Below, piece after piece: positions 14,843-26,270 of a stretch of 64,000 nucleotides of DNA. The stretch covers positions 1-64,000 of the forward strand of contig JAAWBG010000065.1 of NCBI GenBank assembly GCA_022792535.1, written 5' to 3'. Source of the stretch: Lachnospiraceae bacterium (lineage in GTDB: Bacteria > Bacillota > Clostridia > Lachnospirales > Lachnospiraceae). The position numbers and the translations under genes are program-made. A model generated the notes under the pieces. That model searched no databases. It saw only the letters and a list, made by a program, of their open reading frames with translations, and was not told the origin of the DNA. Numbering within the stretch: position 1 is the first letter of the stretch; each line of letters starts with the position of its first letter.

Positions 14843-17188
14843 ATGACAGAAAAAATGCTTCTGATCCGCGGAAATCTCCATCGGACGAAAGGCCAGGTCA
14901 TAGCGGAGATTTTATTGATTCTGCTGGCAGCGGGAATGATGAATCTGTGGTTAATGCTGAGCTTAGATTACAGGCAGAATTTTGACCGTGTACATAAGAA
15001 ATTGAATGGAGAACATGTGACCCTCTGTATAGCTGGGGCAGAAGAGCAGATGCAAAGGGATATTGCTGATATATTGGAAAAAGAGAAACGTACCCAGGAA
15101 TTCAGCATAGACGACGCAATGTATATTCCAGGGGGAATTGAGTACAACGGAGGGGAGACCACCACTTCCTTTGTTCTGTTAAAGAAAGAGGATGCTCTCA
15201 ACCGTTCCATTGGAAAAATTGAACTTGTGGAGGAAAGTGAATACACAGAGGGCGTATATCTGCCCATGATTTACAAAACCGGAGAGATTACCGTAGGGAA
15301 GAAGGTCAGTCTTACTATTGGAAGCAAAAAGATGACTTACCAAGTATGTGGTTTTTTTAACAGTGTAATGACAGGTTCTCATAATTGTGGAATGTGTGAG
15401 ATTCTGCTGACAGAAAAAACCTATCAGGAACTAGAAGAGAAGGGATATGCTCCTCAGTCCACCTTGGTTTCTGTGCGCATTGCAGACAAATCAGAAAGTG
15501 AAAACTTTGAGACGATGCTGAATCATAAAGTATCTGAAAAATATCCATTACTTTCTACCATAAGCAATTCCTATGCACTGGTATCACAATCCCGCTATAT
15601 TTCTCAGATGATCTGTTCCGGCGTGGTCAGCGCTATGGCGTTTTTCGTATTAATGATCGTTTTGGTAGTGATAGCTTCTAATATTAGAAATGATATCCAG
15701 GAAAACATGAAAAATCTGGGCGTGTGGAAAGGGCTGGGCTATCAGAGCAGACAGCTGATTGGCTCGTTTCTGCTGCAATTTTTAGGAATTACTGTTTTGG
15801 CTGCCTTAGTTGGAATTGCGCTTTCTTATAGCTTGTTTCCAGGGGTGAATGATATGATGGTTTCTCAGACAGGCATTCCCTACGAAGTACATTTTCTGCC
15901 GATTCCCCTGTTGATTACCCTGACAGTTTTATGGGGTACGGTGGCTGTTACGGTATGGTTTTCCTGTGGCAGGATACGGAAGATAACGCCTATTGACGCC
16001 CTTCGTCAAGGGGTGCAGACCCATAATTTTAAGCGCAACTATGTCCCGTTAGACCAGACCAGACTGCCGCTGCATGCAGCTCTTTCCATGAAGACTACGC
16101 TGACAGAGAGGAAACATAATGTTACAGTCTGGATTACCATGTGGATGGTCTCTCTTATTATGGTATTTTCGGGATTGATGTTAGAAAATGTGATTGTGGA
16201 TATGACGCCTTTTATGGAGCTGGTAGTGGGAGAGAGCACAGATAGCTGTATCAATATCAACACAGAAGCAGAAGAAACATTTTTAAGAGAGATGGAAAAA
16301 GATGATCGGGTGGAAAAAGTATATCTCTATCATTCTCAGACAGTGGAACATATAGGAGGAGCAGAACTTGTGGCAATATTTTCTGATGATTTTTCTAAAG
16401 TAAACAATCAGAAAGTTGTGATAGAGGGAAGATTTCCAGAATTTGAGAATGAGGCGGCGGTAGCTGTAAAATATGCCAGAGAAAATGGATGGAACATCGG
16501 CGACGAGATCAGGCTGGGAGAAGGAAAAAAAGAAGAAAATTATATTATTTCAGGTTTTACCCAGATTTCGAATAATTTGGGAAGGGACTGCATTTTGACG
16601 CGGGAAGGATATGAACGATTAAGCAAACCTGGAAATCTGAGCTATTACCTCAATCTCTCGGAAGATGTGGAGATTGATGAATTTAATCAAGAGATAAGCA
16701 GAAGGTTTGCAGAGGATGTAAACCGGACGCTGAATGTTTTAGAGGTAGTCAACGGAACATCAGCAGTGTATATTTCTCTTATGGAGGTGATTGTGGCGGC
16801 TATTCTTTTGCTGAGCGTTCTCATTATCTTATTCGTACTGTATTTGCTGGCGCGGACAATCCTCAATAAAAAGAAGAAGGAATATGGTGTTTTAAAAGCG
16901 TTAGGTTTTACCACTGCACAGCTTATTTTTCAGACCGCTTTGAGTTTTATGCCTACGGTGATTCTTTCCACTGTGACAGGACTTATTGTGAGCAGCTGGG
17001 TGATCAATCCTTTGACCGCTGTATTTTTAAGAAACATAGGGATTGTAAAATGCACCTTTTACGTGCCAGTTGGATTTACCGCAGCTGCCGGGATCTGGGT
17101 AATTGTGTTTGCGTTTGCGGCAGCCTGCCTGCTGTCCTGGCGTATTAAAAAGACGGTGCCGCGGGTTCTGCTGGCAAATGAACTGTGA
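14843..17188 (+). CDS. FtsX-family ABC permease
   Basis: 781-residue membrane protein: an N-terminal segment (about 17-35), an extracellular domain, a block of three segments around 265-380, a second extracellular domain (about 450-620), and three segments toward the C-terminus (about 650-780). This duplicated FtsX-fold topology is that of SalY/VexP-type permeases. It works with the ATPase just upstream. The pair and the kinase pair form a sensing/efflux unit. The stop is followed by the heat-shock promoter within about 55 bases, with no clear terminator between. Confidence 0.88.
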   Translation: MTEKMLLIRGNLHRTKGQVIAEILLILLAAGMMNLWLMLSLDYRQNFDRVHKKLNGEHVTLCIAGAEEQMQRDIADILEKEKRTQEFSIDDAMYIPGGIEYNGGETTTSFVLLKKEDALNRSIGKIELVEESEYTEGVYLPMIYKTGEITVGKKVSLTIGSKKMTYQVCGFFNSVMTGSHNCGMCEILLTEKTYQELEEKGYAPQSTLVSVRIADKSESENFETMLNHKVSEKYPLLSTISNSYALVSQSRYISQMICSGVVSAMAFFVLMIVLVVIASNIRNDIQENMKNLGVWKGLGYQSRQLIGSFLLQFLGITVLAALVGIALSYSLFPGVNDMMVSQTGIPYEVHFLPIPLLITLTVLWGTVAVTVWFSCGRIRKITPIDALRQGVQTHNFKRNYVPLDQTRLPLHAALSMKTTLTERKHNVTVWITMWMVSLIMVFSGLMLENVIVDMTPFMELVVGESTDSCININTEAEETFLREMEKDDRVEKVYLYHSQTVEHIGGAELVAIFSDDFSKVNNQKVVIEGRFPEFENEAAVAVKYARENGWNIGDEIRLGEGKKEENYIISGFTQISNNLGRDCILTREGYERLSKPGNLSYYLNLSEDVEIDEFNQEISRRFAEDVNRTLNVLEVVNGTSAVYISLMEVIVAAILLLSVLIILFVLYLLARTILNKKKKEYGVLKALGFTTAQLIFQTALSFMPTVILSTVTGLIVSSWVINPLTAVFLRNIGIVKCTFYVPVGFTAAAGIWVIVFAFAAACLLSWRIKKTVPRVLLANEL

Positions 17189-17242
17189 TGAGAGAACTGT
17201 AAGAGCAGAATTCTAAAGAAAATATAAAATCTGAAAATACTA

Positions 17243-17271
17243 TTGACAAGAAAAAATGTTAGTGCTATCTT
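17243..17271 (+). promoter_or_regulatory. Heat-shock operon promoter
   Basis: TTGACA (17243-17248), 17-base spacer, TATCTT (17266-17271), just upstream of the CIRCE operator. A vegetative-type promoter repressed by HrcA. Confidence 0.75.
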
Positions 17272-17284
17272 ATGTACATAGATG

Positions 17285-17311
17285 TTAGCACTCTTAACAG
17301 CCGAGTGCTAA
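17285..17311 (+). promoter_or_regulatory. CIRCE operator (HrcA-binding site)
   Basis: Perfect consensus TTAGCACTC (17285-17293), 9-base spacer, GAGTGCTAA (17303-17311), close to the predicted transcription start. HrcA bound here blocks the operon until unfolded protein sequesters GroE/HrcA. Confidence 0.97.
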
Positions 17312-17390
17312 CAAAGCGCCCGGCTGAATTGTTATGTTGAGAAAGCCAGTAAGAGAAAGTGATGGAACATATCCAGACAGGAGGATTGGA

Positions 17391-18425
17391 ATGCAGGAGT
17401 TGGATGAGAGAAAAAGGAAAATTTTAAATGCCATCATCCGCAATTATCTGGACACGGGAGAACCGGTAGGTTCCAGAACGATTTCTAAGTATTCGGATTT
17501 GAATCTGAGCTCTGCCACCATCCGTAATGAGATGTCGGATTTAGAAGAACTGGGTTATATTCTGCAGCCTCATACTTCTGCAGGAAGAATACCATCCGAC
17601 AAAGGATATCGGTTTTATGTAGATAATCTGATGGAAGAGAAGAACCAGGAAGTCACGGAGATGAAGGAGTTCATGATTGAACACACAGAGCGGATGGAAC
17701 AGGTATTAAAGCAAATGGCAAAAGTCCTTGCGGCGAATACCAATTACACTGCAATGATCACAGCTCCTTCCTATCATCGCAATAAAGTAAAGTTTTTACA
17801 ATTATCTCAGGTTGATGAAGAACAGCTTTTGGCGGTGATTGTGATGGAAGGCAATCTAGTAAAGAATAAGATGATTTCCACCAGGGAAGCATTAGATAAT
17901 GAGACTTTGCTAAAGTTAAATATTCTTTTGAACACCAGTTTAAATGGTCTGTCGGCAGAAGAGATCAATCTGGGAACCATTGCAAAGCTGAAGGAGCAGG
18001 CAGGGATACACAGCAATATTGTCAGCGATGTGCTGGACGCATTGGCGGGGGCCATTCAGGAAGAGGAAGAACTTGAGGTTTATACCAGCGGAACCACTAA
18101 TATTTTAAAGTATCCAGAGCTGAGCGAGGCAGGAAAGGCCAGCGAGCTTTTGAACACCTTCGAGGAAAAGCAGCAGTTGATCAGTTTAGTCAATGAAACT
18201 CTTGCCTCAGAGGAGGAAACAGGGATTCAGGTATATATTGGCTCCGAATCTCCCATACAGAACATGAAGGACTGCAGCGTGGTCACTGCAACCTACCAAT
18301 TAGGGGAAGGTATGCAGGGAACCATCGGAATCATAGGACCCAAACGTATGGATTATGAAAATGTAATGGATAATTTAAAGACTTTGAAGATACAGCTTGA
18401 TGCCGTATTTCGAAGATCAGATTAG
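17391..18425 (+). CDS. hrcA: Heat-inducible transcription repressor HrcA
   Basis: 344-residue repressor with the N-terminal winged helix (RKRKILNAIIRNYLDTGEPVGSRTIS, then SSATIRNEMSDLEELGYILQPHTSAGRIPSDKGYR) typical of HrcA, and the C-terminal GAF-like domain ending ENVMDNLKTLKIQLDAVF. The ATG at 17391 follows AGGAGG; the longer frame back to 17334 has no ribosome site. First gene of hrcA-grpE-dnaK-dnaJ, with its own operator at 17285. Confidence 0.96.
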   Translation: MQELDERKRKILNAIIRNYLDTGEPVGSRTISKYSDLNLSSATIRNEMSDLEELGYILQPHTSAGRIPSDKGYRFYVDNLMEEKNQEVTEMKEFMIEHTERMEQVLKQMAKVLAANTNYTAMITAPSYHRNKVKFLQLSQVDEEQLLAVIVMEGNLVKNKMISTREALDNETLLKLNILLNTSLNGLSAEEINLGTIAKLKEQAGIHSNIVSDVLDALAGAIQEEEELEVYTSGTTNILKYPELSEAGKASELLNTFEEKQQLISLVNETLASEEETGIQVYIGSESPIQNMKDCSVVTATYQLGEGMQGTIGIIGPKRMDYENVMDNLKTLKIQLDAVFRRSD

Positions 18426-18488
18426 ATAAAGGAAAGAAAAGACGCATTTGATACCCAGATTTCGGAAAAAATAGAAAGGTGAACAGAT

Positions 18489-21082
<2,594 letters not shown>

Positions 21083-21134
21083 AACCATGAGCCGGATGAA
21101 ACTGTTGCATGGATAGATTTGCTCGTTCAAAAGG

Positions 21135-21157
21135 TCTTGCCGCTAAGAGCGGCAAGA
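21135..21157 (+). other. Hairpin between dnaK and dnaJ
   Basis: Perfect 10-bp stem TCTTGCCGCT (21135-21144), loop AAG, AGCGGCAAGA (21148-21157), with a T-rich tract only about 15 bases later. It may attenuate or process the transcript so that dnaJ is made at a lower level than dnaK. Confidence 0.5.
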
Positions 21158-21213
21158 TCCCCAGAACGCGCTTTTTGTAGTTGGCAGATTGTTTATATAA
21201 GAGGGAGCTTATT

Positions 21214-22407
21214 ATGGCAGAACAGAAGAGAGATTATTATGAAGTCCTGGGCGTGGACAAAAATGCAGATGATGGGACCATAAAAAAGGCTTATCGTCAG
21301 CTTGCCAAAAAGTATCATCCAGATATGAATCCAGGTGATGCAGAGGCAGAGAAAAAATTTAAAGAAGCATCTGAGGCGTATGCTGTATTGAGTGATCCGG
21401 ATAAAAAGCGCCAATATGACCAGTTTGGCCACGCAGCTTTTGAAGGCGGCATGGGCGGCGGTGCAGGCGGATTTGATTTCTCCGGCATGGATATGGGCGA
21501 TATTTTCGGTGATATTTTTGGTGATTTGTTCGGTGGAAGTTCCAGGAGACGATCTGCCAATAACGGACCCATGAAAGGAGCGAATCTGCGGGCGGCAGTG
21601 CGCATCAGCTTTGAGGAGGCGGCATTTGGCTGTGAAAAAGAGATAGAAATCACTCTGAAAGACGAATGTACCACCTGTCATACCACGGGAGCCAAACCAG
21701 GCACTACCCCGGAAACCTGCAGCAAATGCGGAGGAAAGGGAAAAGTAGTGTATACCCAGCAGTCCTTCCTTGGTATGGTTCAGAATGTGCAGACTTGTCC
21801 AGACTGTCATGGAACTGGAAAAATCATCAAGGAAAAGTGCCCTGACTGCCGTGGAACGGGATACATTGCAAAGCGCAAAAAAATCAAGGTATCAATTCCA
21901 GCGGGAATCGACAATGGTCAAAGCGTCCGCATTCGGGAAAAAGGCGAACCAGGAACAAATGGAGGTCCCAGAGGAGACCTTTTGGTGGAAGTAAATGTGA
22001 CCAGACATCCCATCTTCCAGCGTCAGGATATGAATATTTATTCCACAGCCCCCATTTCTTTCGCCCAGGCGGCATTAGGCGGCGAGGTACGCATCAGCAC
22101 CATTGACGGGGATATTCTCTATGATGTGAAACCAGGTACTCAGACAGATACCAGAATCCGCCTGAAAGGAAAAGGAATCCCGTCTTTGAGGAATTCTTCT
22201 GTACGTGGAGATCACTATGTAACCTTGGTAGTACAAGTGCCCACCGGTCTGAACGAAGAAGCGAAAGAGGCACTTCGCAGGTTTGACGAAGCCAGCGACC
22301 AGTCTTTGAAGAAACCAGAGGGAACAGCCACGGCAGCTTCCACAGAGAAGCACGGAAAGAAAAAGGGATTTATGGGTAAGATCAAGGAATCTTTAGAAGA
22401 TATGTAA
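21214..22407 (+). CDS. dnaJ: Chaperone DnaJ (Hsp40)
   Basis: 397 residues: J domain (1-70) with HPD at 35-37, Gly/Phe region ([16 protein letters not shown]), four CxxCxGxG-type zinc repeats, and the C-terminal substrate domains. The first zinc repeat reads CTTCHTTG, with Thr where the consensus has the first Gly. It stimulates DnaK ATPase. The ATG at 21214 is preceded by GAGGGAG; the 11-codon longer frame is not supported. Last gene of the heat-shock operon. Confidence 0.96.
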   Translation: MAEQKRDYYEVLGVDKNADDGTIKKAYRQLAKKYHPDMNPGDAEAEKKFKEASEAYAVLSDPDKKRQYDQFGHAAFEGGMGGGAGGFDFSGMDMGDIFGDIFGDLFGGSSRRRSANNGPMKGANLRAAVRISFEEAAFGCEKEIEITLKDECTTCHTTGAKPGTTPETCSKCGGKGKVVYTQQSFLGMVQNVQTCPDCHGTGKIIKEKCPDCRGTGYIAKRKKIKVSIPAGIDNGQSVRIREKGEPGTNGGPRGDLLVEVNVTRHPIFQRQDMNIYSTAPISFAQAALGGEVRISTIDGDILYDVKPGTQTDTRIRLKGKGIPSLRNSSVRGDHYVTLVVQVPTGLNEEAKEALRRFDEASDQSLKKPEGTATAASTEKHGKKKGFMGKIKESLEDM

Positions 22408-22458
22408 AGAATAAAACAGAAGAGAAAGAAGATAAGACAGAATTGAGAAAAGAGCAGG

Positions 22459-22498
22459 CAGTCATTTTTGCATAAATGTGAAAGTGACTGTCATTTTT
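22459..22498 (+). terminator. Terminator of the heat-shock operon
   Basis: CAGTCA (22459-22464) pairs with TGACTG (22485-22490), extended by TTT/AAA inside, then TCATTTTT. Confidence 0.6.
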
Positions 22499-22605
22499 AG
22501 GTTGCAGAAGGAAGAGTGATTGACTATAATAAAGGAAAGACTGGAGTATTAGGCAGCAAACATTTTTTAATTCTATTAACCTTTGGCACAGATCGGAGGA
22601 AATTT

Positions 22606-25578
22606 ATGAAGAAAAAATATTTACTGTTTCTTTTCATTATATTATCGACATTTCTGCTGGGTAGTACTGTGTATGCAGAGCAGGGGGAAAAGGAAGGGAC
22701 AGACACCCTGATTCTTACGGATGAGAACCGTTATGACCCTCTTTATTATCAAAAGCCAGAGAGACGTTATGGTTCCTCCGGCCTGGGACGTTCTCTTCGA
22801 AGCAGTTCAGATCTGGAATCATATCTTGTAGATTCTCTGCAGCAGTTTCGGACTACAATAGACGTGTCATCTTATGGGATTTCCAGAGCGGAGGCAGGTG
22901 CAGTTTATTTCCAGGTTTTAAATGATCATCCAGAGCTTTTTTATGTGGAAGGATCTGTGAAGTGGAACTATAATTCGGCTGGAATAGTTACCAGTTATCA
23001 CGGTATCATTTATCGGGATACAGAAGCAAATATCAGAAGACAGCAGGAAGAGCTGGAGCAGGCTGTGGAACAGGCATTGACCTGGGTGGAGCCATCTATG
23101 AGCGATGTGGAAAAAGCGCTGGCTATTCATGATTATCTGGTATTAAACTGTGAATATGATGAGGAAAGAAGGGTAAACGGCACCCTTCCTGGTTATTCTC
23201 ATTCTGCTTACGGCGCGCTGGTCAGCCGAATGGCAGTCTGTGATGGCTATTCCCATGCTTTTTCCTATATTATGAAAGATCATCTGGGGATTCCCTGTGA
23301 ACTTGTTACCAGTGACAGTATGAACCACGCCTGGAATCTGATTTCTATTGGAGGAAATTGGTACCATGTGGACGCTACCTGGGACGACCCTGTCTGGGAT
23401 CAGATCGGTCAGGTGAAGCACGAGTATTTTTTGCTGAGTGATAAAAGAATCTCTGACAGCAGCCATAGACATACAAATTGGAGCTCTCGTTATACTGCAG
23501 TGTCCAATACTTATGACAGTGCCTTTTGGACCACAGTAAATTCAGCATTTTGTTTTTGGCAGGGAAACTGGCATTATGCAAAATATATTGGAGGAGAACG
23601 AAAGATCAGTCTGGTACGGAAAAAAGAGTTGTTGGGCAGTCAGGAAGAAGCTGTCTATACGGAAAATGAGACCTGGAATCAATACAGTCAGAGTTTTATG
23701 TACTTAGATCTTGGTCCTCAGAAAGAAAAGATTTATTTTAATACCAGAACAGAGATCTGCAGTCTGGGAAAAGATGGAACTGTGAAAGGGGTTTATCAGC
23801 CCAGTCTCTCAGGCAGTCAGCTGATTTTTGGATTTACCATGAAGGAGAATCAGCTTCGTTACTGTGTGCAAAACGCTCCCAATTACCGGACCAAACAAAA
23901 GATCAGTACTTACCTTTTGCCGGAGAATCAGGTTCCGGAGATAGAAGGCATTTCTGCCAAAAATGTCACCGCGGTCTATGATGGAAAGGGAAAAACCATC
24001 ACGGTCAACGGAACGAAGACAGGAGACAAAATTTCCTATAAATTGGGGAATGGCGGATACGATACGATTCAGCCTCAAATGATAGATGCAGGAACTTATC
24101 ATATTTCCTATCAGGTGGAACGAAGGGGTTATGAAACCTTTTATGGAACGGCAGATCTGGTGATTGAAAAAGCGGTTCCCAGCTATAGAGCGCCAGACAG
24201 ACTAGAAGCAGCCAAGGGGCAGTTATTGGGAGAGATAAAACTCCCGGCAGGATTTGTCTGGCAGTCTGGGGAAGCTGTGAAATTGACACAGGAGGGGACG
24301 GTGGTTTATTACGCCAAATATGTACCTGCAGATGGGAAAAATTATCGGGAAGTTTCAGACATAGCAGTAGAGATTCTGGTAAGAGATTCTGCGGTTCCTT
24401 CAGGTTCTATTGAAGGCGTCTATGTGGAACCAGTACAGGACGTCTATAATGGAAAGCCGAAGCAGATTACAGTGAAAGGCATTCAGGAGGGGGATTTGGT
24501 TTCTTATACCCTTTTGAACAAAGAGAGTGGAGAGAGCATGGAAGCTGATATGCTGGCAGGATATGATTATCAGCCGGTTCAGCCAGCGATGGTAGAGGCA
24601 GGAACTTACTATGTGGCATATAAAGTGGAACGAAAGAACTGTCCGGCTTTCTATGGAAATACCAGCGTGAACGTCAGACAGGCAGTCCCCTCTTATACTA
24701 TGCCTGCAGGATTGAAGGGAAACAGCGGAAAGACCATTGATACTGTGAAACTTCCCTCTGGTTTTACCTGGCAGACTGCAAAAGCAACACGTCTGCTGCA
24801 AGAAGGAACTTATACTTATTATGTGAAATACATTCCGGCAGATACAAAAAATTATAAGGAAGTCTGGCAGATTCCTGTAAAAGTATCTGTTTCCTGTCCA
24901 GGACATCAGTATACGGTAAAAATCACAAGAAAAGCGTCCAGGACAAAAAAGGGAATAGAGACGTACACCTGTTCAATTTGCGGGAAGACTTATCAGCAGG
25001 AGACGCCTGCGCTGGCCCCAGAGAGACCGGGACAGGTCACAGGATTGAAAATAGAGAAAGCAGGAGCAGATTCCCTGAAATTTTCCTGGAAAAAGGAAGA
25101 AGGGGTCAGCTATCGTTTAATTCTTTACCGAGGAAAGAAGATAGCTTCCACCAAGAATACTGGCAGCGGCGCTTATACTTATAAGAAGTTGAAGGCGGCA
25201 ACGGAATATACTTTGAAGATAACGCCATACCGCACCGTAAATGGGGAAAAGATCTACGGAGCCCCAGGAAAAAGTTTAAAGACCGCCACTGCCCCAGGAA
25301 AGGTGAAATTAGTGTCCGTCAAACAGAAAGGCAGTTCCAAAGGAAAGATTACCTGGAAGAAGACAACAGGGGCGGACGGATATGAAATCTCCATGAAAAC
25401 CGGAAATGGAAAATACAAGACAATAAAAAGGATTGCCAAAGGAAAGACAGTGTCCTACACCCAGACAAAGCTGAAAAAAGGCAGACAGTATCGTTTCCGG
25501 GTGCGGGCATATAAAAAAATTGGTCAGGGAAGATCATATGGAACTTACAGTAACGTGAAATCTTTTAGGATTAAGTGA
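22606..25578 (+). CDS. Secreted transglutaminase-like protein with MBG-like and fibronectin type III repeats
   Basis: 990-residue exported protein. A signal peptide ends near VYA (about residue 24). A transglutaminase/protease fold at about 70-265 carries a complete candidate triad: Cys212 (MAVCDGYSH), His241 (MNHAWN) and Asp256 (HVDATWDDP). Two related domains of 120-150 residues follow, each with VY(D/N)GK, AGTY, FYG and AVPSY blocks, then a Cys-rich segment (CPGHQYTV, CSICGKTY) and two fibronectin type III repeats at the end. No sortase motif or membrane anchor is visible, so it is released or binds the wall by its repeats. Substrate unknown; protein cross-linking or peptide hydrolysis is possible. 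CGGAGGA precedes the chosen ATG. Confidence 0.82.
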   Translation: MKKKYLLFLFIILSTFLLGSTVYAEQGEKEGTDTLILTDENRYDPLYYQKPERRYGSSGLGRSLRSSSDLESYLVDSLQQFRTTIDVSSYGISRAEAGAVYFQVLNDHPELFYVEGSVKWNYNSAGIVTSYHGIIYRDTEANIRRQQEELEQAVEQALTWVEPSMSDVEKALAIHDYLVLNCEYDEERRVNGTLPGYSHSAYGALVSRMAVCDGYSHAFSYIMKDHLGIPCELVTSDSMNHAWNLISIGGNWYHVDATWDDPVWDQIGQVKHEYFLLSDKRISDSSHRHTNWSSRYTAVSNTYDSAFWTTVNSAFCFWQGNWHYAKYIGGERKISLVRKKELLGSQEEAVYTENETWNQYSQSFMYLDLGPQKEKIYFNTRTEICSLGKDGTVKGVYQPSLSGSQLIFGFTMKENQLRYCVQNAPNYRTKQKISTYLLPENQVPEIEGISAKNVTAVYDGKGKTITVNGTKTGDKISYKLGNGGYDTIQPQMIDAGTYHISYQVERRGYETFYGTADLVIEKAVPSYRAPDRLEAAKGQLLGEIKLPAGFVWQSGEAVKLTQEGTVVYYAKYVPADGKNYREVSDIAVEILVRDSAVPSGSIEGVYVEPVQDVYNGKPKQITVKGIQEGDLVSYTLLNKESGESMEADMLAGYDYQPVQPAMVEAGTYYVAYKVERKNCPAFYGNTSVNVRQAVPSYTMPAGLKGNSGKTIDTVKLPSGFTWQTAKATRLLQEGTYTYYVKYIPADTKNYKEVWQIPVKVSVSCPGHQYTVKITRKASRTKKGIETYTCSICGKTYQQETPALAPERPGQVTGLKIEKAGADSLKFSWKKEEGVSYRLILYRGKKIASTKNTGSGAYTYKKLKAATEYTLKITPYRTVNGEKIYGAPGKSLKTATAPGKVKLVSVKQKGSSKGKITWKKTTGADGYEISMKTGNGKYKTIKRIAKGKTVSYTQTKLKKGRQYRFRVRAYKKIGQGRSYGTYSNVKSFRIK

Positions 25579-25635
25579 GGAGGATCCTTTCAAGGTTAGG
25601 TAAGAAGGATTCCCCATTGATATTTAAGGTTATGT

Positions 25636-25666
25636 ATGGTATCATATTTTTTTGATATGATACCAT
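25636..25666 (+). terminator. Hairpin after the surface-protein gene
   Basis: 12-bp stem ATGGTATCATAT (25636-25647) with ATATGATACCAT (25655-25666), loop of T residues; it separates the surface-protein gene from the J-domain gene. There is no long T tract after it, so termination may be partial. Confidence 0.55.
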
Positions 25667-25716
25667 ATGTCTTTTAAGAGGATACCGCCCAGGCGGGCAT
25701 AGAAGGAGGCAGGGCA

Positions 25717-26208
25717 ATGCATCAGCCTGAAGAGACCATAAGTGAGCTGGTTCAGGAGAGGGCAGGAGAGTACTTTGAGCAGAGGCCAGTGGAAGAACAA
25801 CAGAAAAAATTAGAAGAAGACAGAAGAAGATTTGAGTGGGAAAAAAAGGAATTTTATTTTAAAAAAGAGATGGAGGAGAAACGTCTTGCAGAAGAGTCCC
25901 ATCTATTCCAGATGAAGTGGAAAATCCTGGAGGGAGAGCTGCAGAAACTTGCCAGAGAAAAACAAGAGATCGCCATGGAACGGGAGCAATATGAGAGGGA
26001 AGCCAGCAGGTATCGATCTTATACGGTTCTGGGAAATGGTTTTGAAGCAGAGATCTTTTTTTCAGGGGTCAGTAATGAGCTTGCATTAAAAAAGAGATAC
26101 AAAGAACTGATTAAGATCTATCACCCGGATAATCTTGCAGGGGATACGGTAACCCTTCAGATTATCAATAAAACTTACGATACCTTGAAGAAACAGTTTA
26201 CTGCATAG
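25717..26208 (+). CDS. Coiled-coil protein with C-terminal J-like domain
   Basis: 163 residues. Residues about 20-105 form a highly charged coiled coil rich in Glu, Lys and Arg; residues about 108-163 (ELALKKRYKELIKIYHPDNLAGD) resemble a shortened J domain with the HPD tripeptide that activates Hsp70 ATPase. There is no zinc region or Gly/Phe linker, so this is not a canonical DnaJ. It could recruit DnaK to a particular client. GGAGG precedes the start. Nothing indicates the client. Confidence 0.65.
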   Translation: MHQPEETISELVQERAGEYFEQRPVEEQQKKLEEDRRRFEWEKKEFYFKKEMEEKRLAEESHLFQMKWKILEGELQKLAREKQEIAMEREQYEREASRYRSYTVLGNGFEAEIFFSGVSNELALKKRYKELIKIYHPDNLAGDTVTLQIINKTYDTLKKQFTA

Positions 26209-26270
26209 AGATCAGTTTAAGAGATAAGGAACAGAAATTTTGGGGGACGCAGAGTGGAGAAGGAGTTTTT

